A stretch of 64,000 bases of DNA from Gluconacetobacter diazotrophicus PA1 5 (GTDB lineage Bacteria > Pseudomonadota > Alphaproteobacteria > Acetobacterales > Acetobacteraceae), in contig NC_011365.1 of the NCBI RefSeq assembly GCF_000021325.1, positions 1,800,001 through 1,864,000 on the forward strand, read 5' to 3'. The notes below the pieces were generated by a model that did not search any database, had not been told where the DNA came from, and saw only the letters and a list, made by a program, of their open reading frames with translations. A program made the translations under genes and the position numbers. Position 1 is the stretch's first letter. Each line of letters opens with the position of its first letter. Positions 18,075 through 28,946 of the stretch are shown in pieces.

Positions 18075-18401
18075 ATGATGAACACGATGAGCCAGAGATT
18101 TTCGCCTGAGGTCCGTGAGCGTGCGGTCCGTATGGTTGGGGAGCATCGGGCCGATTACGGGTCGGAATGGGCTGCGATGACATCGATTGCTGCCAAGATC
18201 GGTTGCACGGCGGAGACCTTGCGCCGCTGGTGCCGCGATGAGGCCAGGCGGCGAGCGGGACCGGCGGGGCAAGCTGGTGACGAACGCGTTCGGCTCAAGG
18301 AACTTGAGCGCGAGGTCAAGGAGTTGCGCCGCGCCAACGAGATCCTGCGCAAGGCATCGGCGTATTTTGCGATGGCGGAGCTCGACCGCCGCGGGAAATG
18401 A
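18075..18401 (+). CDS. IS3-family transposase OrfA
   Basis: A 108-residue helix-turn-helix protein: [21 protein letters not shown], then [22 protein letters not shown], and a leucine-zipper-like helix ([21 protein letters not shown]). In IS3 elements OrfA binds the ends and is fused to OrfB by -1 frameshifting; orfB overlaps here by 4 nt. An ATG at 18078 is equally possible. Confidence 0.92.
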   Translation: MMNTMSQRFSPEVRERAVRMVGEHRADYGSEWAAMTSIAAKIGCTAETLRRWCRDEARRRAGPAGQAGDERVRLKELEREVKELRRANEILRKASAYFAMAELDRRGK

Positions 18402-19306
18402 TGATGGCGTTCATCGACGCCCATCGCGAGGACTTGGGTATCGAGCCGATCTGCCGCGAACTGGCGATTGCCCCATCCTCCTATCACGAACATGCTGTCC
18501 GTCTGGCGGACCCCGCCAGGCGGCCTGCGCGTGCCCGGCGCGACGACGAACTGAAGGACGAGATCAAGCGGGTATATGACGCCAGTTCAAAGCTCTACGG
18601 GACGCGCAAAGTCTGGCATCAGATGCGCCGTGAAGGCATTGAGGTGGCCAAATGCACCGTGGAACGCCTGATGCGTGCCATGGGCCTAGCCGGCATTCGG
18701 CGAGGGAAGAGGACGGTCACGACCATCAGCAATCCCAAGGCTCCGTGCCCGCTGGACAAGGTGAACCGCGCATTCCGCGTGAGCCGGCCGAATGCCCTGT
18801 GGGTGGTCGATTTCACCTACGTCCACACATGGGCCGGCTTCGTCTATGTCGCCTTCGTGATCGACGCCTATGCCCGGCGCATCGTCGGCTGGAAGGTCAG
18901 CACGTCAGCCACCGCGGGCTTCGTGCTGGACGCCCTGGAGTAGGCGATCCATGCCCGCAGGCCCGGACCCGAGGATGGCTTGATCCACCATAGTGACAGG
19001 GGCGTCCAATACCTCGCCATGAATTACACCCAGCGCCTGGCCGAGGCCGATCTGGTACCCTCGGTCGGCAGCGTCGGGGACTCCTATGACAATGCCCTGG
19101 CCGAGACCATCAACGGCCTCTACAAGGCCGAGGTCATCTGGCGGCAGCCTTCCTGGCCGACCGTATCGGCCGTGGAAATGGCAACATTGCGCTGGGTCGA
19201 TTGGTTCAATAACCATCGCCTCTTTGGCCCCATCGGCTATATCCCACCCGCCGAGGCCGAAGCCAACTACTATGCAGCCCTCGAGATCATCGATATGGCT
19301 GCGTGA
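18398..19306 (+). pseudogene. IS3-family transposase OrfB, nonsense mutation
   Basis: The integrase catalytic domain is complete except for one stop. VVDFTYVHT carries the first Asp, [12 protein letters not shown] the second and [14 protein letters not shown] the Glu. At 18941-18943 the codon is TAG, whereas the copy at 53616-54524 has CAG at that point (the reading there runs [16 protein letters not shown]). The break falls between the first and second catalytic residues, so neither half can be active. Confidence 0.92.
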
Positions 19307-19354
19307 CTCAAACCAAATGGCCTCCGGGAAACCCGGGACGCTTCACACGATAAC

Positions 19355-20112
19355 GTCGCTCCCTGTGCGGGAGCGTGGATTGAAACTTAGTTTCATGAGT
19401 TTGGTGAGTTATACGAACTGTCGCTCCCTGTGCGGGAGCGTGGATTGAAACCGTGATGCGTGGGGCACGCGCGAACGACTTGGCCTGTCGCTCCCTGTGC
19501 GGGAGCGTGGATTGAAACAGCCTTCGTCAGCCAGCGGTCACGTGGAGGCGGTGTCGCTCCCTGTGCGGGAGCGTGGATTGAAACCGTCTCAACGTTGGGA
19601 AGCTCTTTTACCGCCATGGTCGCTCCCTGTGCGGGAGCGTGGATTGAAACTCTCATGCGACGTCTCCAAACGGCAGGGTCTGCTGTCGCTCCCTGTGCGG
19701 GAGCGTGGATTGAAACATCGCGCATGGACCGCACCACGGGATTCCGGTCGTCGCTCCCTGTGCGGGAGCGTGGATTGAAACTGGATCTCACGGCCCCGAA
19801 AGCACCCCTGAACTGGTCGCTCCCTGTGCGGGAGCGTGGATTGAAACGGAATGTGAGGGATCGCGATGCGGAATGATTGGTGTCGCTCCCTGTGCGGGAG
19901 CGTGGATTGAAACCGTCACTGTGACGGGCGCTGACACGTTCACGTATCGTCGCTCCCTGTGCGGGAGCGTGGATTGAAACACGAACAGGATGACGCCCAG
20001 GCCGCCGATGCCGAGTCGCTCCCCGTGCGGGAGCGTGGATTGAAACGCCGACCGCGTCGGACAGGAGTCGCAAGGTTGTCGTCGCTCCCCACGCGGAAGC
20101 GGGGATTAAAAC
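19355..20112 (+). CRISPR. Type I-C CRISPR array, leader-distal part, 12 repeats
   Basis: Twelve more repeats on the same 66-nt period, continuing the array after the IS3 element; with the first part this makes 61 repeats and 60 spacers, one of them split. Repeats decay towards the end: the one at 20015-20046 has a single T-to-C change in the loop, and the one at 20081-20112 has several changes, including the 3' end (GGGGATTAAAAC). These are the oldest spacers, and the insertion may cut them off from the leader promoter. Confidence 0.97.
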
Positions 20113-20122
20113 ACGGCAAGAA

Positions 20123-20154
20123 TGCGCCTCGCATGCAGGGGCATAGATCGAAGC
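20123..20154 (+). repeat. Relic CRISPR repeat beyond the array end
   Basis: TGCGCCTCGCATGCAGGGGC followed by ATAGATCGAAGC can be aligned to the repeat with about 20 of 32 positions identical. It follows the last recognisable repeat after only 10 nt, as if a spacer were partly deleted. It is a plausible fossil repeat, not a functional one. Confidence 0.5.
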
Positions 20155-20209
20155 TATACAAGGACTCGGGTTCACTTCAGCGACCATCCCGAGAGAAGCT
20201 GCTGTCGGT

Positions 20210-22075
20210 CTACCCATCCAGCGACTGCAATTCGAACAGGCGGCGATACAGGCCCCCGTCCTGGGTGATCAACTGGGCGTGCGATCCGTCTTCGCGCAGT
20301 TCGCCGCGGGCGAAGACCAGGATGCGGTCCAGGCCGACCACGGTGGACAGGCGGTGGGCGATGACCAGTACCGTGCGGCCGACCATCAGGCGTTCCATCG
20401 CATCCTGCACCAGGATTTCCGATTCCGAGTCCAGGCTGGACGTGGCCTCGTCGAAGATCAGGATCGGGGCGTTGGCCAGGAAGGCGCGGGCGATGGCCAC
20501 ACGCTGGCGTTCGCCGCCCGACAGCTTGACGCCGCGTTCGCCCACCATGGTGGCGTAACCCTTGGGCAGGCGTTCGATGAAGCCCGCCGCGTTGGCCTGG
20601 CGGGCCGCTTCCTCGATCTCCGCCATCGGGGCACCGGGGCGGCCATAGGCGATGTTTTCGGCCAGCGAGCGATGGAACAGCACCGGTTCCTGCTGCACGA
20701 TCGCGATCTGCGCCCGCAGGCTGGACTGCGTGACGGTCGCGATGTCGGTGCCGTCGATCAGGATCCGGCCATCCGTCACGTCGTACAGCCGCTGCAGCAG
20801 CTTCACCAGCGTCGTCTTGCCCGAGCCCGACGGGCCGACCAATGCGACCCGGCTGCCGGCGGGAATGTCGATGGACAGGTCGCGGAACAGCAGGCCGCGC
20901 TGGCCGCGATAGCCGAAGCCGACATGGTCGAACCGGATCGCGCCGTGCGTCACGCGCAGCGGCGGGGCATCCGGCCGGTCCGGCACCCCGGGCGGCAGGC
21001 GGTAGATGGCGACCAGTTCCTCCATCTCGTTCACCGAGCGCTGGACCATCGAGATCTGCTGCCCGATATCGCGCAGGTAGCCCTGGACCAGGAAGACCAT
21101 GGTCAGCACATAGGCCACGTCCCCTGGGCCGGCCTGGCCGCGCCACCACAATGCCAGTACCGCGCCAATCAGCAGCACGCGCATCAGCAGGGCCGCCACG
21201 TTCTGCAGGTTTCCCGAATTGGTGCCGCGCACCCAGGACCGTTCCGTGCGGCGCTGCCAGCGCGAGAGGATCCAGGACAGGCGGGCTTCTTCCCGGACTT
21301 CCGCCCCGAAGGCCTTGACCACCGCGTTGCAGGTGACGGCGTCGGCCAGGGCCGCGCCCATGCGGGTGTCCCACCTGTTGGCCAGCCGCGCGGACGGCGC
21401 GACATAGCGCAGGGTCAGCGATGTGGACATCGTGACCAGGGCCACGGAGCTGACCCCCAGCAGCAGCCCCATCGACGGCCAGTGCAACGCCAGCACCAGC
21501 GTGGTCGCGCCCAGCACCAGCACGCCGGGCAGCAGCATCAGCATCAGCGTGTCGGCCAGGGTATCGACCGCCCACATGCCGCGCGTCAGCCGCCGCACCG
21601 TCGATCCGGCGAAGGTGTTGCCGTGCCAGTCGGTGGAAAAGCGCTGGACGCGGGCAAAGGCGGTTTCCGCGATGCCGCGCATCGTCCGGGCCGTCAGGTG
21701 CGTGATCCCCAGATAGGACATGCGCCGCCCCGCCACGCCCAGCAGACCCAGCAGCACCAGCCCGCCCAGCATCCACAGCACGCCGCGCCGCGCGGCCTCC
21801 ATCGCCGGCGTCACGGCCGGAAGGACGCCGCCCGACACAGCGGCGGGGCCGGCATGGGCGACGTCGTCCACCATCCAGCCGGCCAGCAGCGGCGTGACCA
21901 CGTCGGCCACCGTCGCCACCGCGACGCCCGCCAGCGTCCAGGCCAGCGCGCCGGGATAGGCCAGCCAGCGCCGGATCACGAAGCCCAGCACGTCGGCGAA
22001 TTCGTTGCGCGCGCGACCGTCCCGGGCCGACGCGGCTTCTGGCGCGGTCTCTGGCGCGGTTTGTGTATCCGTCAT
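20210..22075 (-). CDS. ABC transporter, fused permease and ATPase
   Basis: A 621-residue half-transporter of the MsbA/lipid-exporter type. The N-terminal membrane domain (residues about 35-330) has six hydrophobic segments; the nucleotide-binding domain has VALVGPSGSGKTTLVKLL (Walker A), VKLSGGERQRVAIARAF (signature) and ILIFDEATSSLDSE (Walker B). VLVIAHRLSTVVGLDRILVF gives the H-loop. The frame is open upstream to 22174, but the start at 22075 (MTDTQTAPE) is preferred because the upstream stretch is Arg-rich shadow coding. The substrate is unknown. It is divergent from nth. Confidence 0.9.
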   Translation of the reverse strand: MTDTQTAPETAPEAASARDGRARNEFADVLGFVIRRWLAYPGALAWTLAGVAVATVADVVTPLLAGWMVDDVAHAGPAAVSGGVLPAVTPAMEAARRGVLWMLGGLVLLGLLGVAGRRMSYLGITHLTARTMRGIAETAFARVQRFSTDWHGNTFAGSTVRRLTRGMWAVDTLADTLMLMLLPGVLVLGATTLVLALHWPSMGLLLGVSSVALVTMSTSLTLRYVAPSARLANRWDTRMGAALADAVTCNAVVKAFGAEVREEARLSWILSRWQRRTERSWVRGTNSGNLQNVAALLMRVLLIGAVLALWWRGQAGPGDVAYVLTMVFLVQGYLRDIGQQISMVQRSVNEMEELVAIYRLPPGVPDRPDAPPLRVTHGAIRFDHVGFGYRGQRGLLFRDLSIDIPAGSRVALVGPSGSGKTTLVKLLQRLYDVTDGRILIDGTDIATVTQSSLRAQIAIVQQEPVLFHRSLAENIAYGRPGAPMAEIEEAARQANAAGFIERLPKGYATMVGERGVKLSGGERQRVAIARAFLANAPILIFDEATSSLDSESEILVQDAMERLMVGRTVLVIAHRLSTVVGLDRILVFARGELREDGSHAQLITQDGGLYRRLFELQSLDG

Positions 22076-22298
22076 GATGTCCTGGCCGGTCGCGACGGCC
22101 ATCCTTTTCCATCCGCTCCGGCCCCGCGGGCGGCGGCGTGGGCCGTCCGGCGCTGCGATGGAAACCGGAGGCAATCCCTCGATCGTGCCCGGACTATCGC
22201 CGCGCCGCCATGCGAACGCAAGCGAGGCGGCGATTTACAGCGCCCCCCGCCCGGCCGAAAAGAGACGCCCACGACCCCGCATTGCACGACAGGACCGC

Positions 22299-22985
22299 AT
22301 GACCCAGTCCCCCCGCCCCGCCTCGGCCCGCCGCCGCATGACGCTGAAGGAGGTCGAACGCTTCATTACCCTGCTGGCCGAGGCGCACCCCGATGCGGCG
22401 AGCGAGCTGGATTTCGTCGATGACTATACGCTGCTGGTGGCCGTGGCGCTGTCCGCCCAGGCCACCGATGCCTCGGTGAACCGGGCGACGAAGGGGCTGT
22501 TCCGCGACGCCCCCGACCCCGCCGCCATGGTCGCGCTGGGCGAGGACGGGGTGGCGGCGCATATCCGCTCGATCGGGTTATGGCGGACCAAGGCACGCAA
22601 TGTCGTCGCACTCTCGCAGGCCCTGCTGGACCAGCATGAGGGCCAGGTCCCCCGCGACCGCGCGGCGCTGGAGGCCCTGCCCGGGGTGGGGCGCAAGACG
22701 GCGAACGTGGTGATGAACGTGGCGTTCGGCGACAGCACGATGGCGGTGGATACGCACATCTTCCGTATCGGCAACCGCACCGGCCTGGCCCCCGGCAGGA
22801 CCACGCGCGCGGTCGAGGACCAGTTGGTGGCCCGGATACCGGCCCCGCTGCTGCGCCCGGCGCATCACTGGCTGATCCTGCACGGGCGCTATGTCTGCAA
22901 GGCCCGGCGGCCGGAATGCTGGCGGTGCCCGGCACAGGAACCGTGCCAGTACACGGCCAAGGTGCTGGTGGCGCCGGCCCGGTAA
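22299..22985 (+). CDS. nth: Endonuclease III
   Basis: A 228-residue base-excision DNA glycosylase/AP lyase for oxidised pyrimidines. The helix-hairpin-helix LPGVGRKTANVVMNVAFG supplies the catalytic Lys, and VDTHIFRIGNR the catalytic Asp. The C-terminal CKARRPECWRCPAQEPC is the [4Fe-4S] loop with the C-x6-C-x2-C-x5-C pattern. AGGA lies just ahead of the ATG at 22299; an in-frame ATG (MTLKEVERF) 14 codons later is a possible alternative. Confidence 0.96.
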   Translation: MTQSPRPASARRRMTLKEVERFITLLAEAHPDAASELDFVDDYTLLVAVALSAQATDASVNRATKGLFRDAPDPAAMVALGEDGVAAHIRSIGLWRTKARNVVALSQALLDQHEGQVPRDRAALEALPGVGRKTANVVMNVAFGDSTMAVDTHIFRIGNRTGLAPGRTTRAVEDQLVARIPAPLLRPAHHWLILHGRYVCKARRPECWRCPAQEPCQYTAKVLVAPAR

Positions 22986-22988
22986 CAG

Positions 22989-25118
22989 TTACTCCCGCTG
23001 GGCCAGCGGCAGGGTCGGCATGCCATGCTGCCCCGGCGCCAGCACCCACGGCCTGGCCCCGCGCACCCCACGATCCGAGACCACATGCGGCCCGTCCGGG
23101 CGCAGGAAGACCGCCTGCGCGCCGCCTTGCCATACGGTCAGCCCGTCGAGCGTACGGGCGGCGGGGCAGCCCTGATCCATCGGCACCAGCGTCACCAGCA
23201 GGGTAACCCCCGCGCACTCGGCCGGGGCGGCGGCGGAAAGGCGCAGGCGGACCCGCCCGCCATCCATCCGGCAGGCTTCGTCACGGCAGGCGAGGCGGCC
23301 GTCCGCCTGCGGCAGTGAGGCCAGCGGAAGAGCCAGGGCCTGTTGCCAGTCGGATTCGACCGCCTTGTCGGCCCCCGGATGCGGGCCGATGCGCAGCACG
23401 GCGCCGTCACGCACCGCCACCGCCCGTCCGTCGGGGGACAGCAGCACATCCGGCCGCGCCACCAGGACGGGCGCCGCCAGCGCCAGGGCCATCGGGGCCA
23501 CGCCCCACCAGCGCCAGCGCCGGGTCCAGAGACAGAGCCAGCACAGGCCCAGCATCCACGCGGCGAGTCCCCAGGACGGCATGGCCGGCACCATCACCCG
23601 CGCCGCCGGCCAGCCGGACACCGCATGCGCCAGGCCCAGCACCAGCCGGATACCCCAGCCCATGGGCACCAGCGCCACGGGGTCCGCGCCCCACGGCATC
23701 AGCAGCAGGGCGATCACTCCCCAGGGCAGGATCCACAGCGCCATCAGCGGCACGGCCAGCAGGTTGGCCAGTACGAACCAGGGCTGGAGCGTGCCGAAAT
23801 GCGTCATCACCACCGGCACGGTGGCGCCCCCCGCCAGCAGGCTGGCCAGCGCCAGATGGGCGACGTGCAGGGCGGGACGCCGCCACCAGTCGGGTTGTTC
23901 CCTCAGGCGGGACAGGGCCGGCCGCGTCGCCTCGAACCCCGCCGCCAGGGCCATGACGGCGGCCAGCGACATCTGCAGCGGGGCCTCCAGCAGGTCGGCG
24001 GGGCCGGTCAGCAGCAGCAGCGTCGCCCCCACCGCCAGCCCGCGCATCGACAGTGCCCGCCGGCCCGTCAGGATGGCCAGCACCACCAGGGCGGCCATGG
24101 TCAGGCTGCGCAGCGCGGGCAGGTGCGCGCCGGTCAGCACCACATAGACGATGCCCGCCGCCAGCCCGGCCAGCGCCGCGACCTGCCGGCACGGCCAGTA
24201 GAGCGTCGCCCGTTCGGAACAGGCCAGCAGCAGCCGCGCCGCCGCCATCACCAACCCCATGACGATGCCCAGATGCAGCCCCGCGACGGCCAGCAGATGG
24301 GCAAGCCCAGCATCGGCGAACGCGTCGCGGTCGGCCTGCGGCATCGTGGCGGCCGAGCCGGTCAGGACCGCCGCCGCCACGCCGCCCGGCGCGCCCGGCA
24401 GCACGCGCAGGATGCGCGCCACCACCCGTTCGCGCAGCCCTTCCAGAGTACGCGGCGGCGGGGGCGGACCGGCGGCCTGCACCGGCCCCAGCGCGGTGCC
24501 GGTTCCCGCCGTGCCGTCGAACCAGGCGCGGCGCTGCCGGTCGGGGCCGCCGGGCCAGGCGGGCGGGGCCGGTGGCCGCAGCATGGCGCGAACCCGGACC
24601 GTCATGCCCGGGACCAGCACCGCCGGATCGTCCGGCCGCAGGCGCACGCGCAGGATGCGGCGCAGGGGCGGCATGCCGGCATCGATCGCATCGTCCAGGA
24701 CCGCCCCGGCCAGGTCCACCCTGCGGGTGGCCGGGCCGTCATCCCCCGGCCGGGGCGGCAGCAGCACGACCGCGACGACCTGGCCGGTCACGATGGTGGC
24801 CCGGCGCGGCAGGTCCGGCAGCGGCGGCTGGCGATGCGTTGCCGTGCATGCCACCACGAACCCCACGGCCACCGCCGCCGCCCCCCCGCCCGCCACCCGG
24901 GGCACCAGATCGTAGGGGCGACGCGCGATCCAGCCCAGCGCCGCCGCCACCACGCCGGCGGCGGCCAGCATGGCCGCCCGGCCCGGTTCCTGCCGCAGCG
25001 AGAAATACAGGGCGATCCCGAGGCCGATCCCCACCGGCAGCCACAGCGCCAGACGCGCGGCCAGCGCGTCCGCCACCGTTGCCCTGTCCGCTTCGCGTCG
25101 TCCGTCTGCCATGCCCAC
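22989..25118 (-). CDS. comEC: ComEC/Rec2 family DNA uptake channel
   Basis: A 709-residue polytopic inner-membrane protein. The N-terminal region (about 100-230) is the DUF4131/OB-like periplasmic domain; the competence core follows with [21 protein letters not shown] near 280 and [26 protein letters not shown] near 330, the most conserved ComEC stretches. The C-terminal 170 residues are globular but lack the HxHxDH zinc signature of the beta-lactamase-like domain found in many ComECs. It would pass single-stranded DNA inward. dprA, which loads incoming DNA, lies 4.5 kb away. Convergent with nth (3 nt between stops). Confidence 0.9.
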   Translation of the reverse strand: MGMADGRREADRATVADALAARLALWLPVGIGLGIALYFSLRQEPGRAAMLAAAGVVAAALGWIARRPYDLVPRVAGGGAAAVAVGFVVACTATHRQPPLPDLPRRATIVTGQVVAVVLLPPRPGDDGPATRRVDLAGAVLDDAIDAGMPPLRRILRVRLRPDDPAVLVPGMTVRVRAMLRPPAPPAWPGGPDRQRRAWFDGTAGTGTALGPVQAAGPPPPPRTLEGLRERVVARILRVLPGAPGGVAAAVLTGSAATMPQADRDAFADAGLAHLLAVAGLHLGIVMGLVMAAARLLLACSERATLYWPCRQVAALAGLAAGIVYVVLTGAHLPALRSLTMAALVVLAILTGRRALSMRGLAVGATLLLLTGPADLLEAPLQMSLAAVMALAAGFEATRPALSRLREQPDWWRRPALHVAHLALASLLAGGATVPVVMTHFGTLQPWFVLANLLAVPLMALWILPWGVIALLLMPWGADPVALVPMGWGIRLVLGLAHAVSGWPAARVMVPAMPSWGLAAWMLGLCWLCLWTRRWRWWGVAPMALALAAPVLVARPDVLLSPDGRAVAVRDGAVLRIGPHPGADKAVESDWQQALALPLASLPQADGRLACRDEACRMDGGRVRLRLSAAAPAECAGVTLLVTLVPMDQGCPAARTLDGLTVWQGGAQAVFLRPDGPHVVSDRGVRGARPWVLAPGQHGMPTLPLAQRE

Positions 25119-25169
25119 GGGGGCAGACTAGACGCCGGTCGCTGCAAGTTGAAGGGAGCGGCCCCGCCT

Positions 25170-25187
25170 CTTTTTCTGAAGAAAAAG
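25170..25187. repeat. Short A/T-rich hairpin between comEC and gltX
   Basis: CTTTTTCT and AGAAAAAG pair around GA, followed by GCGGCAAAAAGACTTTTATT. It stands out from the GC-rich surroundings in the 176-nt gap between two divergent genes. It might be a dispersed intergenic element or a terminator for either strand; its role is unknown. Confidence 0.4.
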
Positions 25188-25294
25188 CGGCAAAAAGACT
25201 TTTATTCGTTCCGGGGCATCGTGTGCCCCGGCGCACCAGCCAACCGATCCAGTCCCTTTTAAGCAGGCGGCATCCCATGATATGGAGCCGCCTC

Positions 25295-26695
25295 ATGACC
25301 GTTCGCACGCGCTTCGCACCGAGCCCGACCGGGTTGCTGCATATCGGCAACGCCCGCGCCGCCCTGTTCAACTTCCTGTACGCCCGTCACCATGGCGGCA
25401 AGTTCCTGCTTCGTATCGAGGATACGGACCGCGAACGCTCGACGCAGCAGGCGGTGGACGTGCTGTTCGACGGGCTGGCCTGGATGGGCATCACCCCGGA
25501 CGAGGAGCCGGTGTTCCAGTCCACGCGCCAGGCGCGGCACGCCGAAATCGCGCACCACCTGCTGGCGCAGGGGCTGGCCTATCGCTGCTACTGCACGCCG
25601 GAAGAACTGCAGCAGATGCGCGACCAGGCGGCGGCCGAGGGGCGGCCGCCCCGCTATAACGGCTACTGGCGCGACCGTGACCCGTCCGAGGCACCGGCCG
25701 GCGCGCCCTACACGGTGCGCATCCGTGCCCCGCGCGAGGGCGAGACGGTCATCCACGACCTGGTGCAGGGCGATGTCCGCGTGGCGAACGCCGAGCTGGA
25801 CGACATGATCATCCTGCGCGGCGACGGCACCCCGGTGTACCAGTTGGCGGTGGTGGTGGACGACCATGACATGGACATCACCCACGTCATTCGCGGCGAC
25901 GACCACCTGACCAATACCTTCCGCCAGGCGATGATCTATCGCGCCATGGGGTGGGACCTGCCGGCGTTCGCGCATCTGCCCCTGATCCACGGGCCGGACG
26001 GCGCCAAGCTGTCCAAGCGGCACGGCGCGCAGTCGGTCGTGGAATTCCGCGAGATGGGATACCTGCCCGAGGCACTGAACAACTACCTGCTGCGGCTGGG
26101 CTGGGGCCATGGCGACGCCGAGATCCTGTCGCGGGACGAGCAGATCCAGCTGTTCGACCTGGACGGCGTCGGCCGGTCGGCGTCCCGCATGGATTACGTG
26201 AAGCTGCAGCACCTGAACGGGGTATGGCTGCGCCAGGCGGACGATGCGCGGCTGACCGACGATATCGTGGCCCGGCTGGCGGACCGGCCGGACGTGAGCG
26301 TGGATGAGGCCGTGCGTGCGCGGATCCTGGCGCTGATGCCCGGGCTGAAGGAACGGGCGAAGACGCTGGTGGACCTGGCCGACAGCGCCGCCTTCCTGGG
26401 CCGGCACGTGCCGCTGGCGTTCGACGCCAAGGCCGAGAAGCTGCTGACGCCGGAAGCGCGGGCGATGCTGGGCGAACTGGCCCGCGACCTGGCGGTGATC
26501 GAGCCGTTCGACGCGCCCGCGATCGACGTGGCGCTGCGCCGGTTCGCCGAACATCACGGGCACAAGCTGGGCCAGGTGGCGCAGCCCCTGCGCGCGGCGA
26601 TGACGGGCGGCGCGACCTCGCCGGGGATCGACGCCACGCTGGCGGCGCTGGGCCGGGACGAGGTGATGGCCCGGATCGGGGCGGTCGCGCGATGA
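25295..26695 (+). CDS. gltX: Glutamyl-tRNA synthetase
   Basis: A 466-residue class I synthetase that charges tRNA-Glu (and, in many alphaproteobacteria, tRNA-Gln). [22 protein letters not shown] holds the HIGH-type signature, [11 protein letters not shown] follows, and the second signature is KLSKRHGA near 240. The C-terminal helical anticodon-binding domain is complete. GGAG lies 7 nt before the ATG at 25295; an upstream in-frame ATG at 25277 is less well placed. The stop overlaps pyrB by 4 nt. Confidence 0.96.
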   Translation: MTVRTRFAPSPTGLLHIGNARAALFNFLYARHHGGKFLLRIEDTDRERSTQQAVDVLFDGLAWMGITPDEEPVFQSTRQARHAEIAHHLLAQGLAYRCYCTPEELQQMRDQAAAEGRPPRYNGYWRDRDPSEAPAGAPYTVRIRAPREGETVIHDLVQGDVRVANAELDDMIILRGDGTPVYQLAVVVDDHDMDITHVIRGDDHLTNTFRQAMIYRAMGWDLPAFAHLPLIHGPDGAKLSKRHGAQSVVEFREMGYLPEALNNYLLRLGWGHGDAEILSRDEQIQLFDLDGVGRSASRMDYVKLQHLNGVWLRQADDARLTDDIVARLADRPDVSVDEAVRARILALMPGLKERAKTLVDLADSAAFLGRHVPLAFDAKAEKLLTPEARAMLGELARDLAVIEPFDAPAIDVALRRFAEHHGHKLGQVAQPLRAAMTGGATSPGIDATLAALGRDEVMARIGAVAR

Positions 26696-27657
26696 CCGAC
26701 GGTCCGCGCGCGGCGGCACCCCGCTTCTTCCCGCAGCATGCACGGCATCTGCTGGGCCTGCAGGGCATGCATCCGACCCGGATCGAACCGTTCCTGGACC
26801 TGGCCGAAAGCTATGCGCTGATGAGCCGCTCGCGCAAGACGCCGCGCGACCGGCTGCTGGGGCGCACGGTCATCAACCTGTTCTTCGAGGACAGCACCCG
26901 GACGCGGACGTCGTTCGAACTGGCGGCGAAGCGGCTGGGCGCCGACGTGATCAACATGACGGTGGCCAGTTCGTCGGTGAACAAGGGCGAGACTCTGCTG
27001 GACACGGCGGCGACGCTGAACGCGATGCGGACCGACCTGCTGGTGGTGCGCCATTCGCAGTCCGGCGCGCCGGCGCTGCTCGCCCGCAAGGTCGAGGCCA
27101 GCGTGGTGAATGCCGGCGACGGCACCCACGAACACCCCACCCAGGCGCTGCTGGACGCGCTGACCATCCGCCGGCATTTCGGCACGCTGCACGGCCTGAC
27201 GGTGGCGATCTGCGGCGATGTCAGCCACAGCCGCGTGGCACGGTCGAACATCCACCTGCTGACGGCGATGGGGGCCAGGGTACGGGTGGTGGGACCGCCC
27301 ACGCTGATCCCCGGCGCGATCGGCGCCCTGGGGGTGGATGTCCATTACACGATGGAAGACGGGCTGCGCGACGTGGACGTGGTGATGATGCTGCGCATGC
27401 AGCGCGAGCGCATGAGCGGCGGCCAGGTGCCCAGCGCGCGCGAATATTTCCGCTTCTACGGCCTGGACCGCAAGCGGCTGGCGGTCGCGCGGCCCGGGGC
27501 GCTGGTCATGCATCCCGGCCCGATGAATCGCGGGGTCGAGATCGACAGCCGCGTCGCCGATTCCGACCAGAGCGTCATCCGCGAGCAGGTCGAGATGGGG
27601 GTGGCCGTGCGCATGGCCGTCCTGGACCTGCTGTCGCGTGCCGGAGATCAGTCGTGA
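26692..27657 (+). CDS. pyrB: Aspartate carbamoyltransferase catalytic subunit
   Basis: A 321-residue enzyme for the first committed pyrimidine step. [21 protein letters not shown] is the carbamoyl-phosphate signature, [16 protein letters not shown] and [13 protein letters not shown] complete the active site. It overlaps gltX (ATGA) and the downstream dihydroorotase-like gene (GTGA), so all three are probably co-translated. The paired inactive dihydroorotase suggests the dodecameric PyrB/PyrC' type of complex. Confidence 0.96.
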   Translation: MTDGPRAAAPRFFPQHARHLLGLQGMHPTRIEPFLDLAESYALMSRSRKTPRDRLLGRTVINLFFEDSTRTRTSFELAAKRLGADVINMTVASSSVNKGETLLDTAATLNAMRTDLLVVRHSQSGAPALLARKVEASVVNAGDGTHEHPTQALLDALTIRRHFGTLHGLTVAICGDVSHSRVARSNIHLLTAMGARVRVVGPPTLIPGAIGALGVDVHYTMEDGLRDVDVVMMLRMQRERMSGGQVPSAREYFRFYGLDRKRLAVARPGALVMHPGPMNRGVEIDSRVADSDQSVIREQVEMGVAVRMAVLDLLSRAGDQS

Positions 27658-28946
27658 CCGCTACCCTGTTTGAAAACGTCCGCCTGATCGACCCCGCGCG
27701 GGGCCTGGACCGGCCCGGGCGACTGCTGGTGCGCGACGGCGTGATCGCCGGGACCGACCTGCCGGGTGCCGAAGGCGCGCCCGAGGGCGCCGGAATCGTC
27801 GACGGGGGCGGGTCGATCCTGTGCCCCGGACTGGTGGACATGCGGGTGGCGATCGGCGAGCCCGGCTTCGAGTATCGCGAGACCGTGGCCTCCGCCGCGC
27901 GGGCGGCGGCGGCGGGCGGCATCACCACGATGGCCGTGCTGCCCAACAGCCAGCCCGCGACCGACGACCCGGCGCTGGTGCGCCACCTGCGCGCGCGCGG
28001 CGAGGAGACGGGCATGGTCTCGATCCTGCCCTATGGCGCGCTGACCCGGCGATGCGAGGGCGGCGAACTCGCCGAGATCGGCCTGTTGAACGAGGCCGGG
28101 GCCGTGGCCTTCACCGATGGGCCGCGCGCCCTGGCCGATGCGCGGATGATGCGGCTGGCGCTGACCTATGCGCGCGGGTTCGACGCGCTGGTCGTCCAGC
28201 ACCCCGAGGACCCGTCGCTGGCGCGCGGCGGCTGCGCCACCGACGGCGAACTGGCGACACGGCTGGGCCTGCCGGGCATTCCGGCGGCGGCCGAGGCGAT
28301 CATGATCGCCCGCGACCTGCGGCTGCTGGAACTGACGCGCGGGCGGCTGCATTTCAGCCACGTCTCGACGGCGGAGGGGCTGGCGCTGATCCGTGCGGCC
28401 AAGGCGCGCGACCTGCGCGTGACCTGCGACACCGCGCCGCCCTATTTCGACCTGAACGAGACCGCGATCGGCGATTTCCGGACCTATGCCAAGCTGTCGC
28501 CGCCCCTGCGCGGCGAGGCCGACCGGCAGGCGGTGTGCACGGCGCTGGCCGACGGGACGATCGACGCCATCGCATCCGACCACGCGCCGTGCGACGCCGA
28601 CGACAAGCGCCAGCCCTTCGCCGTGGCCTCGGCCGGCGGAACGGGGCTGGCGACCCTGCTGGCCGTGACGCTGGCGCAGGTCCATGGCGGCAGCCTGCCG
28701 CTGGTCGAGGCGCTGGGCCTGCTGACCCACCGTCCCGCCGCCCTGCTGCGCAGCCGGGCCGGCACGCTGGCCGACGGGGCCGTGGCGGATCTGTGCCTGT
28801 TCAACCCCGACCGCGCCTGGAAGGTCGAAGCCGACCAGATGCCGGGCAAGGCGCAGAACACGCCCTTCGACGGGCGGGCGCTGGAGGGGCGGGTATTGGG
28901 CACCTGGAAGGCCGGACGCATGGTCTTCGGGCAGGACGCGCCATGA
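27654..28946 (+). CDS. pyrC: Dihydroorotase-like protein lacking the HxH metal motif (PyrC'/PyrX type)
   Basis: A 430-residue amidohydrolase-fold protein following pyrB. Active dihydroorotases have H-x-H-L-R-E-P-G after strand 1; here the aligned stretch is [16 protein letters not shown], so both metal-binding histidines and the substrate arginine are replaced. Other landmarks remain: [14 protein letters not shown], and [12 protein letters not shown] near 310. By analogy with the non-catalytic PyrC' that holds aspartate carbamoyltransferase together in pseudomonads, it is likely structural, and a working pyrC should lie elsewhere. The start is a GTG inside the pyrB stop; the end overlaps plsY. 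Confidence 0.85.
   Translation: MTATLFENVRLIDPARGLDRPGRLLVRDGVIAGTDLPGAEGAPEGAGIVDGGGSILCPGLVDMRVAIGEPGFEYRETVASAARAAAAGGITTMAVLPNSQPATDDPALVRHLRARGEETGMVSILPYGALTRRCEGGELAEIGLLNEAGAVAFTDGPRALADARMMRLALTYARGFDALVVQHPEDPSLARGGCATDGELATRLGLPGIPAAAEAIMIARDLRLLELTRGRLHFSHVSTAEGLALIRAAKARDLRVTCDTAPPYFDLNETAIGDFRTYAKLSPPLRGEADRQAVCTALADGTIDAIASDHAPCDADDKRQPFAVASAGGTGLATLLAVTLAQVHGGSLPLVEALGLLTHRPAALLRSRAGTLADGAVADLCLFNPDRAWKVEADQMPGKAQNTPFDGRALEGRVLGTWKAGRMVFGQDAP

Larger units (their letters stand above)
18028..19345 (+). mobile_element. IS3-family element inserted in a CRISPR spacer
   Basis: The element begins TGAAGCGTCCCGGGTTTCGC and its right end is the inverse with one difference. CAC is duplicated at 18025-18027 and 19346-19348. 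Removing the element and one CAC restores a 35-nt spacer between the repeats at 17967-17998 and 19355-19386. It carries orfA and orfB; orfB has a stop mutation, so this copy is probably dead. A second, nearly identical but damaged copy lies on the other strand near 50891-54679. Confidence 0.95.
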
